Shown: one piece after another, positions 30,811 through 41,080 of the stretch | How the letters are laid out: every line of letters begins with the position of its first letter | How positions within the stretch are numbered: position 1 is the stretch's first letter | Assembly: GCA_016708955.1 (NCBI GenBank) | Contig: JADJES010000005.1 | Span: forward strand, 1 to 64,000 | Source: Nitrosomonas sp. | Lineage (GTDB): Bacteria; Pseudomonadota; Gammaproteobacteria; Burkholderiales; Nitrosomonadaceae | Length of the DNA: 64,000 nucleotides | Reading direction: 5' to 3' | Program-made: the position numbers and the translations under genes | The notes under the pieces: generated by a model | The model's database searches: none | The model's input: the letters and a program-made list of their open reading frames with translations, nothing else | What the model was told of the DNA's origin: nothing

Positions 30811-31571
30811 ATATGATCAACGAACTATTCAAGTTAAAGCCGGGTGCGGATGAAACTATGCGTGTCAATGACGGTGTGATGGAAGGTGGTCGCCGCTGCG
30901 GTGAAAATGAAAACCCCTATCTGTCAGCACGGCGTACCTGGAATGATCATATGCGGGAAGTAATTGCTTCGCGCACTATGTGGCAAATGCTAGCACTACT
31001 TTGTTTGTTGATTGCGCTGGCAGGAGTAGGGGGTGTGATTGTCATCGGCAGTCAATCCAAATTCATTCCCTATGTCGTGCAGGTCAATAAACTGGGTGAA
31101 GCCATCGCGGTTTCGCGTGCGGATATCGCTGCGGTGGCCGATCAGCGCGTGGTGCATGCGTCCGTGGCAGCATTCATCAATGATTTGCGCATGGTGACTC
31201 CTGATATTGCCTTGCAGCGTCGCGCCATCTTTCGTGCGTATGCCATGCTATCCAATAACGATCCCGCCACGGCAAAAGCCAACGAATGGTTCAACAGTAG
31301 TGAAGCCAGCAGTCCTTTCAAACGGGCTGAAACACAAACGGTGAATGTTGAAATCATATCGGTGATTCCCCAATCACCGGAGACCTGGCAGGTCGATTGG
31401 CTGGAAAAAGTCTATGACCGGCAAGGGCACTTAACCGAGCCGCCTTTCAAGATGCGTGCTTTGCTCAGAATCTATAACAAGCCGACCACACAAAGCACCA
31501 CGGAAGAACAGATCCGAAATAACCCGCTGGGTATTTATATCCAGGATTTCTCCTGGTCGAAACAAACATAA
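30807..31571 (+). CDS. trbF: TrbF, VirB8-type core protein
   Basis: A 254-residue inner-membrane protein. A cytoplasmic tail with NPYLSARRTWNDHM is followed by one membrane segment (MLALLCLLIALAGVGGVIVI) and a periplasmic VirB8-like domain (IPYVVQVNKLGEAIAVSRAD, ETWQVDWLEKVYDRQG). VirB8 nucleates the channel. It ends NNPLGIYIQDFSWSKQ as TrbF proteins do. Confidence 0.94.
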   Translation: MNMINELFKLKPGADETMRVNDGVMEGGRRCGENENPYLSARRTWNDHMREVIASRTMWQMLALLCLLIALAGVGGVIVIGSQSKFIPYVVQVNKLGEAIAVSRADIAAVADQRVVHASVAAFINDLRMVTPDIALQRRAIFRAYAMLSNNDPATAKANEWFNSSEASSPFKRAETQTVNVEIISVIPQSPETWQVDWLEKVYDRQGHLTEPPFKMRALLRIYNKPTTQSTTEEQIRNNPLGIYIQDFSWSKQT

Positions 31572-31585
31572 AGGGGTCACTCATC

Positions 31586-32494
31586 ATGAAACCGTTATTC
31601 GCTTTAAGTATCCTGAGCACATTGATTTTGTCCATCGGACTGGCTGCCCCAAGCTATGCCAATGGATTGTCAGAAGCGTATTTCAACGATAAGAACCCGC
31701 AACTAACCCCACAGGAACGCGCTGCCATTGATCTGGCCAAGAAATGGCAGGCAGTCAATCCCACCGGCACAAAGCCGGTTGCAGGGCCGGATGGATCCAT
31801 TCGTTTTCTGTTTGGTTCACAGCAACCCAGCATCGTCTGTGCGGTATTGCAGGTATGCGATATTGAATTGCAGCCGGGTGAGCAAGTGAATTCCATCCAT
31901 CTGGGCGATCAGGCGCGCTGGCTGATTGAACCGGCAGTGACCGGTCAGGGATCTGCTGAAGTGCAGCATCTGATTGTAAAACCACTGGATGTGGGCCTTG
32001 AAACATCCCTGGTAGTGACGACCAACCGGCGCACGTATCACATGCGTCTGCGATCTCATCGGCGCGATTTTATGCCGAGAGTGAGTTTTACTTATCCGGA
32101 AGATGCGCTGATTAAATGGGATGCGATTAGAGATAAAGAAAGCCATGCGATGGGAATCAGGAAATCGCGCACCATTCCTGAAACCGGGGAATATCTGGGC
32201 AATCTGGATTTTGCGTATGCAGTGTCTGGCGATGCTGCCTGGAAGCCGCTGCGGGTCTATAACGACGGTCAGAAAACCATCATACAAATGCCTGCCATCA
32301 TGGCACAGACAGAAGCGCCGACTTTGCTACTACTGAACAAAGAAGGCGGTATTTTTAGTGAAGATGAAACGGTCATGGTGAATTACCGTTTGCAGGGTGA
32401 TCGCTATATTGTGGATACCGTGTTTGATCGTGCGATTCTAATTGCCGGTGTCGGCGGCAATCAAAGCCGGGTGACGATTACGCGGGGGAATTGA
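31586..32494 (+). CDS. trbG: TrbG, VirB9-type outer-core protein
   Basis: A 302-residue periplasmic protein with a signal peptide (LSILSTLILSIGLAAPSYA). The VirB9 pattern is visible: FGSQQPSIVCAVLQVCDIEL, the SIHLGDQARWLIEPAVTG block, LVVTTNRRTYHMRLRS and, near the end, VDTVFDRAILIAGVGGNQSR. Together with TrbH and TrbI it should form the outer-membrane core. Intact, with a four-base overlap with trbH. Confidence 0.95.
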   Translation: MKPLFALSILSTLILSIGLAAPSYANGLSEAYFNDKNPQLTPQERAAIDLAKKWQAVNPTGTKPVAGPDGSIRFLFGSQQPSIVCAVLQVCDIELQPGEQVNSIHLGDQARWLIEPAVTGQGSAEVQHLIVKPLDVGLETSLVVTTNRRTYHMRLRSHRRDFMPRVSFTYPEDALIKWDAIRDKESHAMGIRKSRTIPETGEYLGNLDFAYAVSGDAAWKPLRVYNDGQKTIIQMPAIMAQTEAPTLLLLNKEGGIFSEDETVMVNYRLQGDRYIVDTVFDRAILIAGVGGNQSRVTITRGN

Positions 32495-32979
32495 TGATGA
32501 ATAAAATGATCACCGCATCCAACTCTGTTTTTATCCTCATGCTGGTTTTATTGCTATTGAATGGTTGTGCTACGCAACCGTATGGCAATTTTATTCAAAA
32601 TCCTTCAACCGTAACCAGCAAAGTCATGGCCGATGATGTGACGGCCCAAATAGTACGGCTGTATCCGGCGGCAAATACGCAGTTTAATTTGCGCCACGTG
32701 GTTAATGATCCGTTTGGAAAAGCTTTGATCGAGAACCTGAGACTGGCAGGGTTTGCGGTTCAGGAAGCGACTCAGCAATCAATTCAGCAGCAAATCTTTG
32801 CTGCGCCGCATCAACCTGATACTGAACCGCAAAAAGGTTTGGCTTTGAGTTACATCATTGACCAATCGGGTGATTTGTATCATGTCAAACTCATGATTGA
32901 CGATATGCGCTTATCGCGTGCATTCGCGGTACAGGCCGACAGTATCCATCCTGCCGGTCTTTGGGTCAGAAAAGAATAA
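32491..32979 (+). CDS. trbH: TrbH, VirB7-like outer-membrane lipoprotein
   Basis: A 162-residue lipoprotein. The signal sequence ends in a lipobox LLLNGC, giving an acylated Cys near residue 26. The remainder is a small soluble domain (FGKALIENLRLAGFAV, GLALSYIIDQSGDLYHVKLM). TrbH anchors the TrbG-TrbI core to the outer membrane in IncP. Position and size match. Confidence 0.88.
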   Translation: MMMNKMITASNSVFILMLVLLLLNGCATQPYGNFIQNPSTVTSKVMADDVTAQIVRLYPAANTQFNLRHVVNDPFGKALIENLRLAGFAVQEATQQSIQQQIFAAPHQPDTEPQKGLALSYIIDQSGDLYHVKLMIDDMRLSRAFAVQADSIHPAGLWVRKE

Positions 32980-32992
32980 GGGGGTAAGGGTG

Positions 32993-34402
32993 ATGTCAAC
33001 CAATTCAAAACTCCTGTCGCCTGATTCATCCCCGGATGTAGTTACCAAAAGTGTCGGGGTGCGGCGCGTCAATAACCTGCCGATTGTTATCTTTGGCGCG
33101 ATCATGCTGATATTCATGTTGCTTATGATGATCGTCGCCATGAATCGCGCAGCTGAGCGCGGTCAATACGATTTTGATGGTAATCATGACACTCAGTCGA
33201 GCAATTCTTTTGCCTCACTGATTGCCAAAGACTATATCGGCGGCATTATCGAACCCAAAACTCAGACTAAAACTCCTGATTTAACCGAAAAAGCACCCCT
33301 ACAGGGAATTATTATTGAACGACCATCGGATCTGGATCGGCCGCCTCTGCCGCCATCAGCTAATGCACCGGATCCATCGCTTCACGCTGATATTGCGCAT
33401 ATTCGGATGCTGAAACGCCAGCAACTGGAAGAAGCGATCAAGGCCAAAACCAATGTGAATGTGATTGCACCCAGAAGTACCGGATCATCACCGGATTTAA
33501 CCAATACCGGTGCACCTAAAACGCGCGAGGAAATGTTGGCTAAATTGGCATCGGTGCGTCAACAGATCGATGCAAACCTGCGCGAAGATCCAACGGCTGC
33601 CTATCATGCGCGCCTGGCGCAGTTGCGGCAGGATGGGGGAACGGGTGTGGCGGGAGGAATGGGAGCGCGTAGAAGTGATGAATTCATGGACGATGGCGCT
33701 CCTCGATTGCTGGATGATGAGACTGGTACGCGGGATAAGGATTATTCGCGCTTTGATTCGGCGAGTGGCGAGGAACGCTGGAAATTAAATAGCGAAGTCC
33801 AAAAGCCCGCATCGCCTTATGTCCTGCAAACAGGGTTTGTAATACCGGCAACCTTGATATCCGGTATTAATTCCAGCCTGCCGGGGCAGATCATGGCACA
33901 GGTGAGCCAGCATATTTATGATTCACCCATCGGCAAATGGCGTTTGATTCCGCAAGGATCCAGATTGGTGGGTACTTATTCCAGCGAAGTGGAATTCGGT
34001 CAGGCACGTGTGCTGGTCGCCTGGCAGCGCATTATCTTTCCGGATGGCAAGACCATGGATATCGGTGCCATGCCGGGTGCTGACGGGGTGGGTTATGCAG
34101 GCTTTAAGGATCTGGTCAATAACCATTACCTGCGCATCTTCGGTTCAGCCCTGATCATGTCGGCGATTGTTGCCGGTGCCGCGTACAGCCAGCGTGATGC
34201 AGGCGGTGCGTTCGGACGGCAAAATGCTGGCAGCATCATGAGTCAATCGCTCGGTCAGCAATTGGGGTTGGTGACCGCCAATCTCATTCGCAAGAACCTG
34301 AATATCTCGCCCACGCTTGAAATCAGACCGGGGTATCGCTTTAACATCATTGTGACCAAAGACATGAAGTTTTCCAAACCGTATCAATCATTTGATTATT
34401 AA
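32993..34402 (+). CDS. trbI: TrbI, VirB10-type core protein
   Basis: A 469-residue protein spanning the envelope. It has a short cytoplasmic part, a membrane segment (NLPIVIFGAIMLIFMLLMMI), a proline-rich stalk and the conserved C-terminal beta-barrel domain: YVLQTGFVIPATLISGINSS, GQIMAQVSQHIYDSP, then IPQGSRLVGTYSSEVEFGQ and RPGYRFNIIVTKDM. I choose ATG 32993 rather than the longer upstream frame, which would overlap trbH deeply. Intact. Confidence 0.95.
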   Translation: MSTNSKLLSPDSSPDVVTKSVGVRRVNNLPIVIFGAIMLIFMLLMMIVAMNRAAERGQYDFDGNHDTQSSNSFASLIAKDYIGGIIEPKTQTKTPDLTEKAPLQGIIIERPSDLDRPPLPPSANAPDPSLHADIAHIRMLKRQQLEEAIKAKTNVNVIAPRSTGSSPDLTNTGAPKTREEMLAKLASVRQQIDANLREDPTAAYHARLAQLRQDGGTGVAGGMGARRSDEFMDDGAPRLLDDETGTRDKDYSRFDSASGEERWKLNSEVQKPASPYVLQTGFVIPATLISGINSSLPGQIMAQVSQHIYDSPIGKWRLIPQGSRLVGTYSSEVEFGQARVLVAWQRIIFPDGKTMDIGAMPGADGVGYAGFKDLVNNHYLRIFGSALIMSAIVAGAAYSQRDAGGAFGRQNAGSIMSQSLGQQLGLVTANLIRKNLNISPTLEIRPGYRFNIIVTKDMKFSKPYQSFDY

Positions 34403-34419
34403 TGACAGGAGGTTCAAAC

Positions 34420-35383
<964 letters not shown>

Positions 35384-35406
35384 AACACTAACTCAAGGAG
35401 ATACCG

Positions 35407-35610
35407 ATGAAAAAAGGTCATTTGTTTATTGCAGTTATTTGTTCATTGTCTTTGGTGCTGTTGTCAGGGTGTTATAAGGATGGCGATGGCAAGCTTGAAT
35501 TGAAGGAGCCTAAGAAGGAATTAAGTGAAATGCCACCTGGAATTAGATGGACTATTAACGGGCCAGTAGATGAAACGGGTAATCCAATTGAATTAGAAAA
35601 AGCAAAATAG
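35407..35610 (+). CDS. trbK: TrbK-like entry-exclusion lipoprotein
   Basis: A 67-residue lipoprotein: signal MKKGHLFIAVICSLSLVLLS with a lipobox LLSGC, then a short acidic/basic mature part ending NPIELEKAK. Its place between trbJ and trbL and its size are those of TrbK, which blocks redundant mating into a cell already carrying the plasmid. Sequence is poorly conserved in this family, so the call leans on position and lipobox. It has a strong AAGGAG ribosome site. Confidence 0.75.
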   Translation: MKKGHLFIAVICSLSLVLLSGCYKDGDGKLELKEPKKELSEMPPGIRWTINGPVDETGNPIELEKAK

Positions 35611-35652
35611 TTGTTCGCCTACAATTGTGAGAAGAATCAGGAGATCAAACGT

Positions 35653-36741
35653 ATGTACAAATTATTATGTGTCTTATTAAGTACCTTGCTTCTGATATTT
35701 CTTTCTACAAAGGCATCTGCTGAGCTGGCCTACATTGATCCAGCAACCAATCAGAGCGTGTTGGATCAAGTTGTTCAAAAGTTTTGGACAAAGGTTAAGA
35801 GCTGGCAAAATGTTGTTCAGGCCGCGGCCGAGCGTTTGTTCTGGACGTTGGTGCTGATTTCGATGGTGTGGACATTTGGCATGATGCTGTTGCGCAAAGC
35901 CGATATAGGAGATTTCTTTGCCGAGTTCACACGTTTTATTATCTTTACAGGCTTTTACTTCTGGCTACTGACAAATGCCGTATCAGGACACAATATTGCA
36001 GGGACAATCATAGATTCGATGCAGCAGCTGGGCGGAACCGCTGCTGGTCTGCCGAGTGGTGCGAGTCATGCCAGTATCATGCACACAGGTATTTTAATCT
36101 GGAACCAGGCAACAAATAATCTTACATTCATGCAGCCTATGGATAGTCTGATGGGTTTTGTCATTTCTTTGATTATTTTAATTATTCTGACAGTAATTGC
36201 GGTCAACATGCTGCTTTTGCTGATTTCAGGATGGGTGCTAATGTATGCGGGTATCTTCTTTTTAGGCTTTGGCGGCGCACGCTGGACATCCGACATCGCC
36301 ATAAACTACTTTAAAACAGTTCTGGGTGTTGGTATTCAGCTATTTGTGATGCTCCTGATCGTTGGTATCGGCAGTGATCTGTTATCCAGTTTTTACGCCA
36401 AAATGGGTAAAAACGTTCTGAATTATGAAGAACTGGCGGTTATGCTGATTTTTACGATTGCATTTTTTGTATTGATTTCCAGATTGCCGCTGTTGCTGGC
36501 TGGCATTATAACGGGTAGTAGCATAGGTTCGACTGTCGGAATTGGCAGTTATGGCGCCGGTGGTTTTATGGCAGCGGCGGGTACAGCGGCAGCCGTTGCA
36601 TCTTATGGCGGAACACTGGCAGCCGGTCGATTGACAGCAGCAAGAAGTGCGGGGACGGATGCTTTGCGCAGTGCCATTGAAAAAGGCCAGGCCCAGGAAT
36701 CAGCGAGTATGAACAATATTTCGCGAGGAGGGGGTAAATAA
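35653..36741 (+). CDS. trbL: TrbL, VirB6-type polytopic membrane protein
   Basis: A 362-residue inner-membrane protein with a signal-like start (LLCVLLSTLLLIFLSTKASA) and five to six membrane segments, including WTLVLISMVWTFGMMLL, VISLIILIILTVIAVNMLLL and IFFLGFGGARWTSDIAINYF, the VirB6/TrbL signature. The C-terminal part is Ala/Gly-rich. I choose ATG 35653, behind CAGGAGATC, over an upstream TTG at 35611 that would add residues before the signal. Intact. Confidence 0.93.
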   Translation: MYKLLCVLLSTLLLIFLSTKASAELAYIDPATNQSVLDQVVQKFWTKVKSWQNVVQAAAERLFWTLVLISMVWTFGMMLLRKADIGDFFAEFTRFIIFTGFYFWLLTNAVSGHNIAGTIIDSMQQLGGTAAGLPSGASHASIMHTGILIWNQATNNLTFMQPMDSLMGFVISLIILIILTVIAVNMLLLLISGWVLMYAGIFFLGFGGARWTSDIAINYFKTVLGVGIQLFVMLLIVGIGSDLLSSFYAKMGKNVLNYEELAVMLIFTIAFFVLISRLPLLLAGIITGSSIGSTVGIGSYGAGGFMAAAGTAAAVASYGGTLAAGRLTAARSAGTDALRSAIEKGQAQESASMNNISRGGGK

Positions 36742-36769
36742 TGGATAAGGCATTTAAGCGATTCTCTTG

Positions 36770-37201
36770 ATGATGGATTTGCCGCCGGATATGCAAGAAA
36801 GGGTAGTGTGTTCCATCACAGCCGCCATCAAGTATGAGATACCCGCGAATATCTTACTGGCGATAGCCGAAAAAGAAGGTGGTAAACCGGGCCAATGGGT
36901 ACGTAACAGTAACGATACGCACGATGTTGGTTCGATGCAGTTTAATACTGCATATCTCCAGGATTTATCCAAATATGGCATCATGCCTGATCATGTAGCA
37001 AATCCGGGTTGTTATGCCTATGATCTGGCCGCATGGCGTGTGCGGCTACATATCAAAAATGATAAAGGCGATATCTGGACAAAAGCGGCCAATTATCATT
37101 CGCGTACTCCAAAATATAATGCGAGGTATCGGGCTGATTTGATTGCCAAAGCTGTTAAATGGGCTGATTGGTTGGAAGATCTATTTGTAAAAAAACAATA
37201 A
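36770..37201 (+). CDS. trbN: TrbN/VirB1-like lytic transglycosylase
   Basis: A 143-residue soluble-lytic-transglycosylase-like protein that would open peptidoglycan for the transfer channel. Catalytic Glu is expected in ILLAIAEKEGGKPGQWVRN (the KEGG string). NDTHDVGSMQFNTAYLQDLS supplies the usual GxMQ motif, and AANYHSRTP the late Tyr-His segment. No classical signal peptide is visible from ATG 36770. An ATG at 36741 gives a short frame ending in TGA (MDKAFKRFS), so the true N-terminus may be longer and lost to an indel. It is the last trb gene, and trbM is not seen. Confidence 0.82.
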   Translation: MMDLPPDMQERVVCSITAAIKYEIPANILLAIAEKEGGKPGQWVRNSNDTHDVGSMQFNTAYLQDLSKYGIMPDHVANPGCYAYDLAAWRVRLHIKNDKGDIWTKAANYHSRTPKYNARYRADLIAKAVKWADWLEDLFVKKQ

Positions 37202-37352
37202 CATACCTGGTATTTATAAGGACTAAGTGTACCTGAATAATCAATGGCATCAAAGAAAAATCAGCAAAGTCATTCAGAATCTTAGCAGCGGGCCTTGTAG
37301 ATATCGGAAATAGTTTGTGCGACAAGTTTGAAATGATTAGTTGTGATTTTTA

Positions 37353-37621
37353 TTAGCGTTGTTTACATCTTTTTGAGATGATGTAGACATGAATATACAG
37401 AAAAAAGTATTTTTTAGAATAATGAATGTAATTGTTATTGTTGTTAAATGTGTATTGAGTTTGAGTATAGCCGGAATTGCCGAAGGAAACAGGATCGCCG
37501 TAGATTTGCGCTCCACTTCCGGAATTTGTTCCCCATGTACCAATGATGGATGCTTTATCATCGATCTGAGCAAATGAAGACGTTGTAATTAATAATAAAA
37601 TGGCTGATGCTAAAATTTCAT
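37353..37621 (-). pseudogene. Small secreted protein, frameshifted remnant
   Basis: On the minus strand an ATG at 37621 begins MKF-stop, but one added base gives MK-ILASAILLLITTSSFAQ, a perfect signal peptide. The frame then continues IDDKASIIGTWGTNSGSGAQ, IYGDPVSFGNSGYTQTQYTF and NNNNNYIHYSKKYFF before degrading into IHVYIISKRCKQR and a stop. The IIGTWGT...YTFN...YSKK pattern suggests a lipocalin-like or stress-type small secreted protein cut short. It lies downstream of the ceramidase gene on the same strand. Confidence 0.45.
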
Positions 37622-37774
37622 GGTATCAAGAATCCTTATAAATAATTTTCTTAAGACACAGGTTATTCGATGGTAAACAATCGAAGTTACATTAATCTGA
37701 TAGGCCACCGGTCAAATCAACTCTAAGTAATCTTTTAAAAACGACATCATCTGGTACTGAACAGTAAAATAAAA

Positions 37775-40700
37775 TCACTGCACGGCAAAATTCCGCGTTG
37801 TCCCATCGTAGGTACGGATCTTGCCGTCCAAACCACTCTTCCACGCACCAAAGTGGCGAATCCGGTAGGTGCCTGGTATCGCATTCGGTGGCACTTCCCA
37901 CTGTGCACTAATAAACGAACAGGCAAGGCAGTCCGCAGCTGTATCACGCAGCCAAATAATGCGTGTCTCCGGCATTGCATCCCAAGCCACAGGTTCCCAA
38001 GCATCATCGCTGCCCGTGTTCCGTTCAACCAGGAGGTAGGTATCATTGCGTTTCAGATCGTTCTTCGGATGGCCGGCGCGGAATAGGGCTTGCACTGTGT
38101 GCCCGGGCGATACTCTTTCCGCAGGTTCAGCCATTACCTGACCAAACTGCTCTACCAAGCGCTTATCGTCGTAAATAACGGGGGTCTGCAGTTCAATCTG
38201 CCTGCCTCCCAAATCATCCGGTTTTGGCCCTGTTGGCACCGGTTGTCCGGTAGCCATCGCATCAGCCAGCTGACCAAAGATCTGCAGATAGGCATCAAGC
38301 GTCAAGCGTCCGAACATCGTGGAAGCCCCCTCGTATTGCTGCGAATCATATTCCTCAGGCGTTGTAATATAGCCGCTATACTCATTGGCCAGCCCTGTAA
38401 GTATTACTCTGTTCACTCCGATCGACGATAACGAATTCAGGATGTGAGCGCGAAGACGACGTCCGCTTTGTGTGGTCATTTCACCCGGAATGCCAACGAT
38501 TACGACTGAGCCAACGCGCAGCAACTGGAATGGAAGCACCTCAGGTGTCAGGCCAAGCTGACCACTGGGGATTAAAACTGGTTTTGGTGCTTGGCAAGGA
38601 TCACTAGTGATAAATCCCTCAATACCCCTAAGGAATAAGGGAGCTACTAGATCCATTGTGTTACCTATTAGATCTAGAGTTATGGGTATGGGGTTACGAT
38701 TATCTATGCCTGTTTTGATAATGTTGGCGTACTTATTTTGCAAATCAGTTACGGTTGTAGATAAGCTAGACACTGTCATGCCTTCATGGAATATTTCGCT
38801 ATTAGTTGGTCCGTCTTCAGCACCAGCCGCAAAAGACATGCCGTATGCTCCGCGGCATAGTGTGTTCCCGACTTGACCCGCCGATGTCACCACGTAGCCA
38901 GGCATTTCTACAAACATGTGACGGAAATCAACGCCACCATCTACCGGAGTCCTGCGCATGCTGTGAAATAGCCTATTTGCAGTATTGAATTCGCGATCAC
39001 CAATAATTTGCATTGAGGAGAACTGATCTTTACCTATGTGATAGCCCGGCCCGTGGAAGCCCTCTTCAATATTGGGCGAAAGGTCGCCTTCGTCGCCATT
39101 AGGGAAAGCAGCCACGAATTTACCGGGATGCAAGGGGGCAATAATACTATCGTGCAGCTTCTCGAACTGGTACGAAGCCCATCCTTTATGGTCAGAGCTG
39201 ACTAATGTATTTTTGTTCGTTAGTGAAGTATTGTGCACTGAGAACCAAGAGATCACACCGACTGGGCGATCCGGACGATTAATTCGAAGCATTGTCACTT
39301 CTGGGTTGATTTCGAGTGGTGGAACTTGTTCATACAACTCACAGTCGGGCTTAAACTCACAGTTGAGCTTAAAAGCAATCTCAGAACGGTTGACGCTAGT
39401 TTTTTCATCAATGTGGCTGTCCGCCACTGAAAGCGTAGCCGGAGCCAACCGATCATGCGCTTGGATAATAGCTTCGGTAATACCATCGACAATTGCTGTG
39501 TAGTTCTGTAACACATGACCAAACGAAGTGAAGTTGAAGATTGCGTGGTGTGAGTAACCACCGGGCCCCGCATGCGTATGCGTTGCAGCAATTTGCACAT
39601 TGCGGTCATCGTAGAGGCCTCCGTAGCGCTGCATAAGATTTTTGATTACACCCTGCTTGATCGAGCTGAACAATTGCCCCAGCTCTGCGCTAACGAAGAC
39701 GACGCGTTGTCTATCGTTATTCGGATTGGCAAAAACAAATGCACGCGCATACAGGCGCATGTGCAAGCCAGAACTAACCTGATCGGAATTAGCGTATCCC
39801 ATCATCACCACCTCGGCTATCGGACCGGTAATATCACTGATACCAGTACCTACGAGCATCGGATCACCCTCCAAATAAAGTGCCTGATCAGGAGTAAGCG
39901 CGCTATCGAAGTGCCGTTTTTCGAGCTTCATCGGTGTATGCTGGCGATCAAGGGTATCAAGATTCGACTGTCCGGGCTTACTCACAGTAGGCATAGGATG
40001 TGGCAACGACGACTCGAAATAGTATTCGTATTGCGTTTTCAGGGCATATGTATGCGCCCCTTTTGTCACAGTGGTATCATCAAAGCTCATCTCACTCGCA
40101 CCTGGCACAATTGCTAACGGATTACCAAGTGGCACACCATCACGCAGAATCTGTACCCCTGTAGCCCATTGGGGGGTGGTTTCCATTCCAAACGCACAAT
40201 TCGTTTAAGTGGATCGATAATAGTGACTTTAAAGTCGTGCGGTGCAACGATGCTTGGTGTGACTCCTTGTTCAGGTTTTGATGTTGTAAGCTCTTGTATC
40301 AATTCTTTAGGCAGAACAGTACCTTGTCCGCTACCGGGAGGAGCTGAACCTAGATTAAGTTCGGGAAGAATGGCTTCTAACTCAACGGGATTAAGCGTTC
40401 CCAAATGATGTACTTGGATGGCTTTAACTACATACGAGTAATTATAGCCTGGACTCAAGCCATCATCAGTGAACGAATACCAATGCGTATCAGCAGCGGC
40501 TGATAATTTAGTAATTAATGTGTCATTGCGATAGAGCTCATAGGAAGTCGCACCATAAATTCCCGACCAACCTACTTTTACAGTATATGGATTTATTACC
40601 TCAGTTTTTATTTGCAAAACTTGTGGTCGATTGGGATCGAACTCGGGTTGTAGTGGCTTCAGTGAAAGTTCCGGTAGTTGTACACTGCCTGGTTCTATGA

Positions 40701-40899
40701 TTGGCTGCATGGAACCTGAATCCAAAAGTGGAGGTGGCTTGGGGAGTCCCGGCGGCATTTCAATCTTTAGTGTATGGTTTCTTTCAATCGGAAAAGCAGG
40801 GCCGTGTGGTACTACGGGCTGAGCAATTGCTAAAGAGAATAATGCCGTGATGGATGTAATAGTAATTATCAGGTATTGCAAAGTAATTCGAATCATCAT
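37775..40899 (-). CDS. Secreted neutral ceramidase with FN3-type N-terminus (one frameshift)
   Basis: A secreted enzyme of about 1,040 residues. Signal peptide ITSITALFSLAIAQ is followed by two fibronectin-III-like modules (VLQIKTEVINPYTVKVGWSG and VTIIDPLKRIVRLEWKPP). The neutral/alkaline ceramidase domain then shows MLVGTGISDITGPIAEVVMM, the metal-binding ATHTHAGPGGYSHH, the catalytic-serine region NGDEGDLSPN, and GEMTTQSGRRLR near the end. It should split ceramide into sphingosine and fatty acid. The frame shifts at 40171-40176 (GGGGGG, where the paralogous copy has GGGTGGG), so two open frames make one gene. The front half-kilobase is duplicated in the next gene upstream. Confidence 0.88.
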
Positions 40900-40979
40900 G
40901 GTTCACTCCCTAATTAAAGTAACACCGACTACAACTGCAGCTGAACCAATAGATACTATTTCATGGCTCGTAAATATTC
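39880..40979. repeat. Duplicated promoter/signal/FN3 module, copy A
   Basis: About 1.1 kb nearly identical to 42218-43317. It covers the last 80 bases upstream of the start codon, signal peptide and both FN3-like modules of the ceramidase. Identity stops sharply upstream (after TAAATATTC at 40979) and fades just before the catalytic domain (near LEKRHFDSALTPD). Confidence 0.9.
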
Positions 40980-41080
40980 ATGCTTCTTGAAAAAAATATT
41001 ATTATCATAATTTTGTGGTTAACTGCGATATCACTGTGTTTCATTCTTCTATAAAAATATTCGTCATAACCAGAATAATC

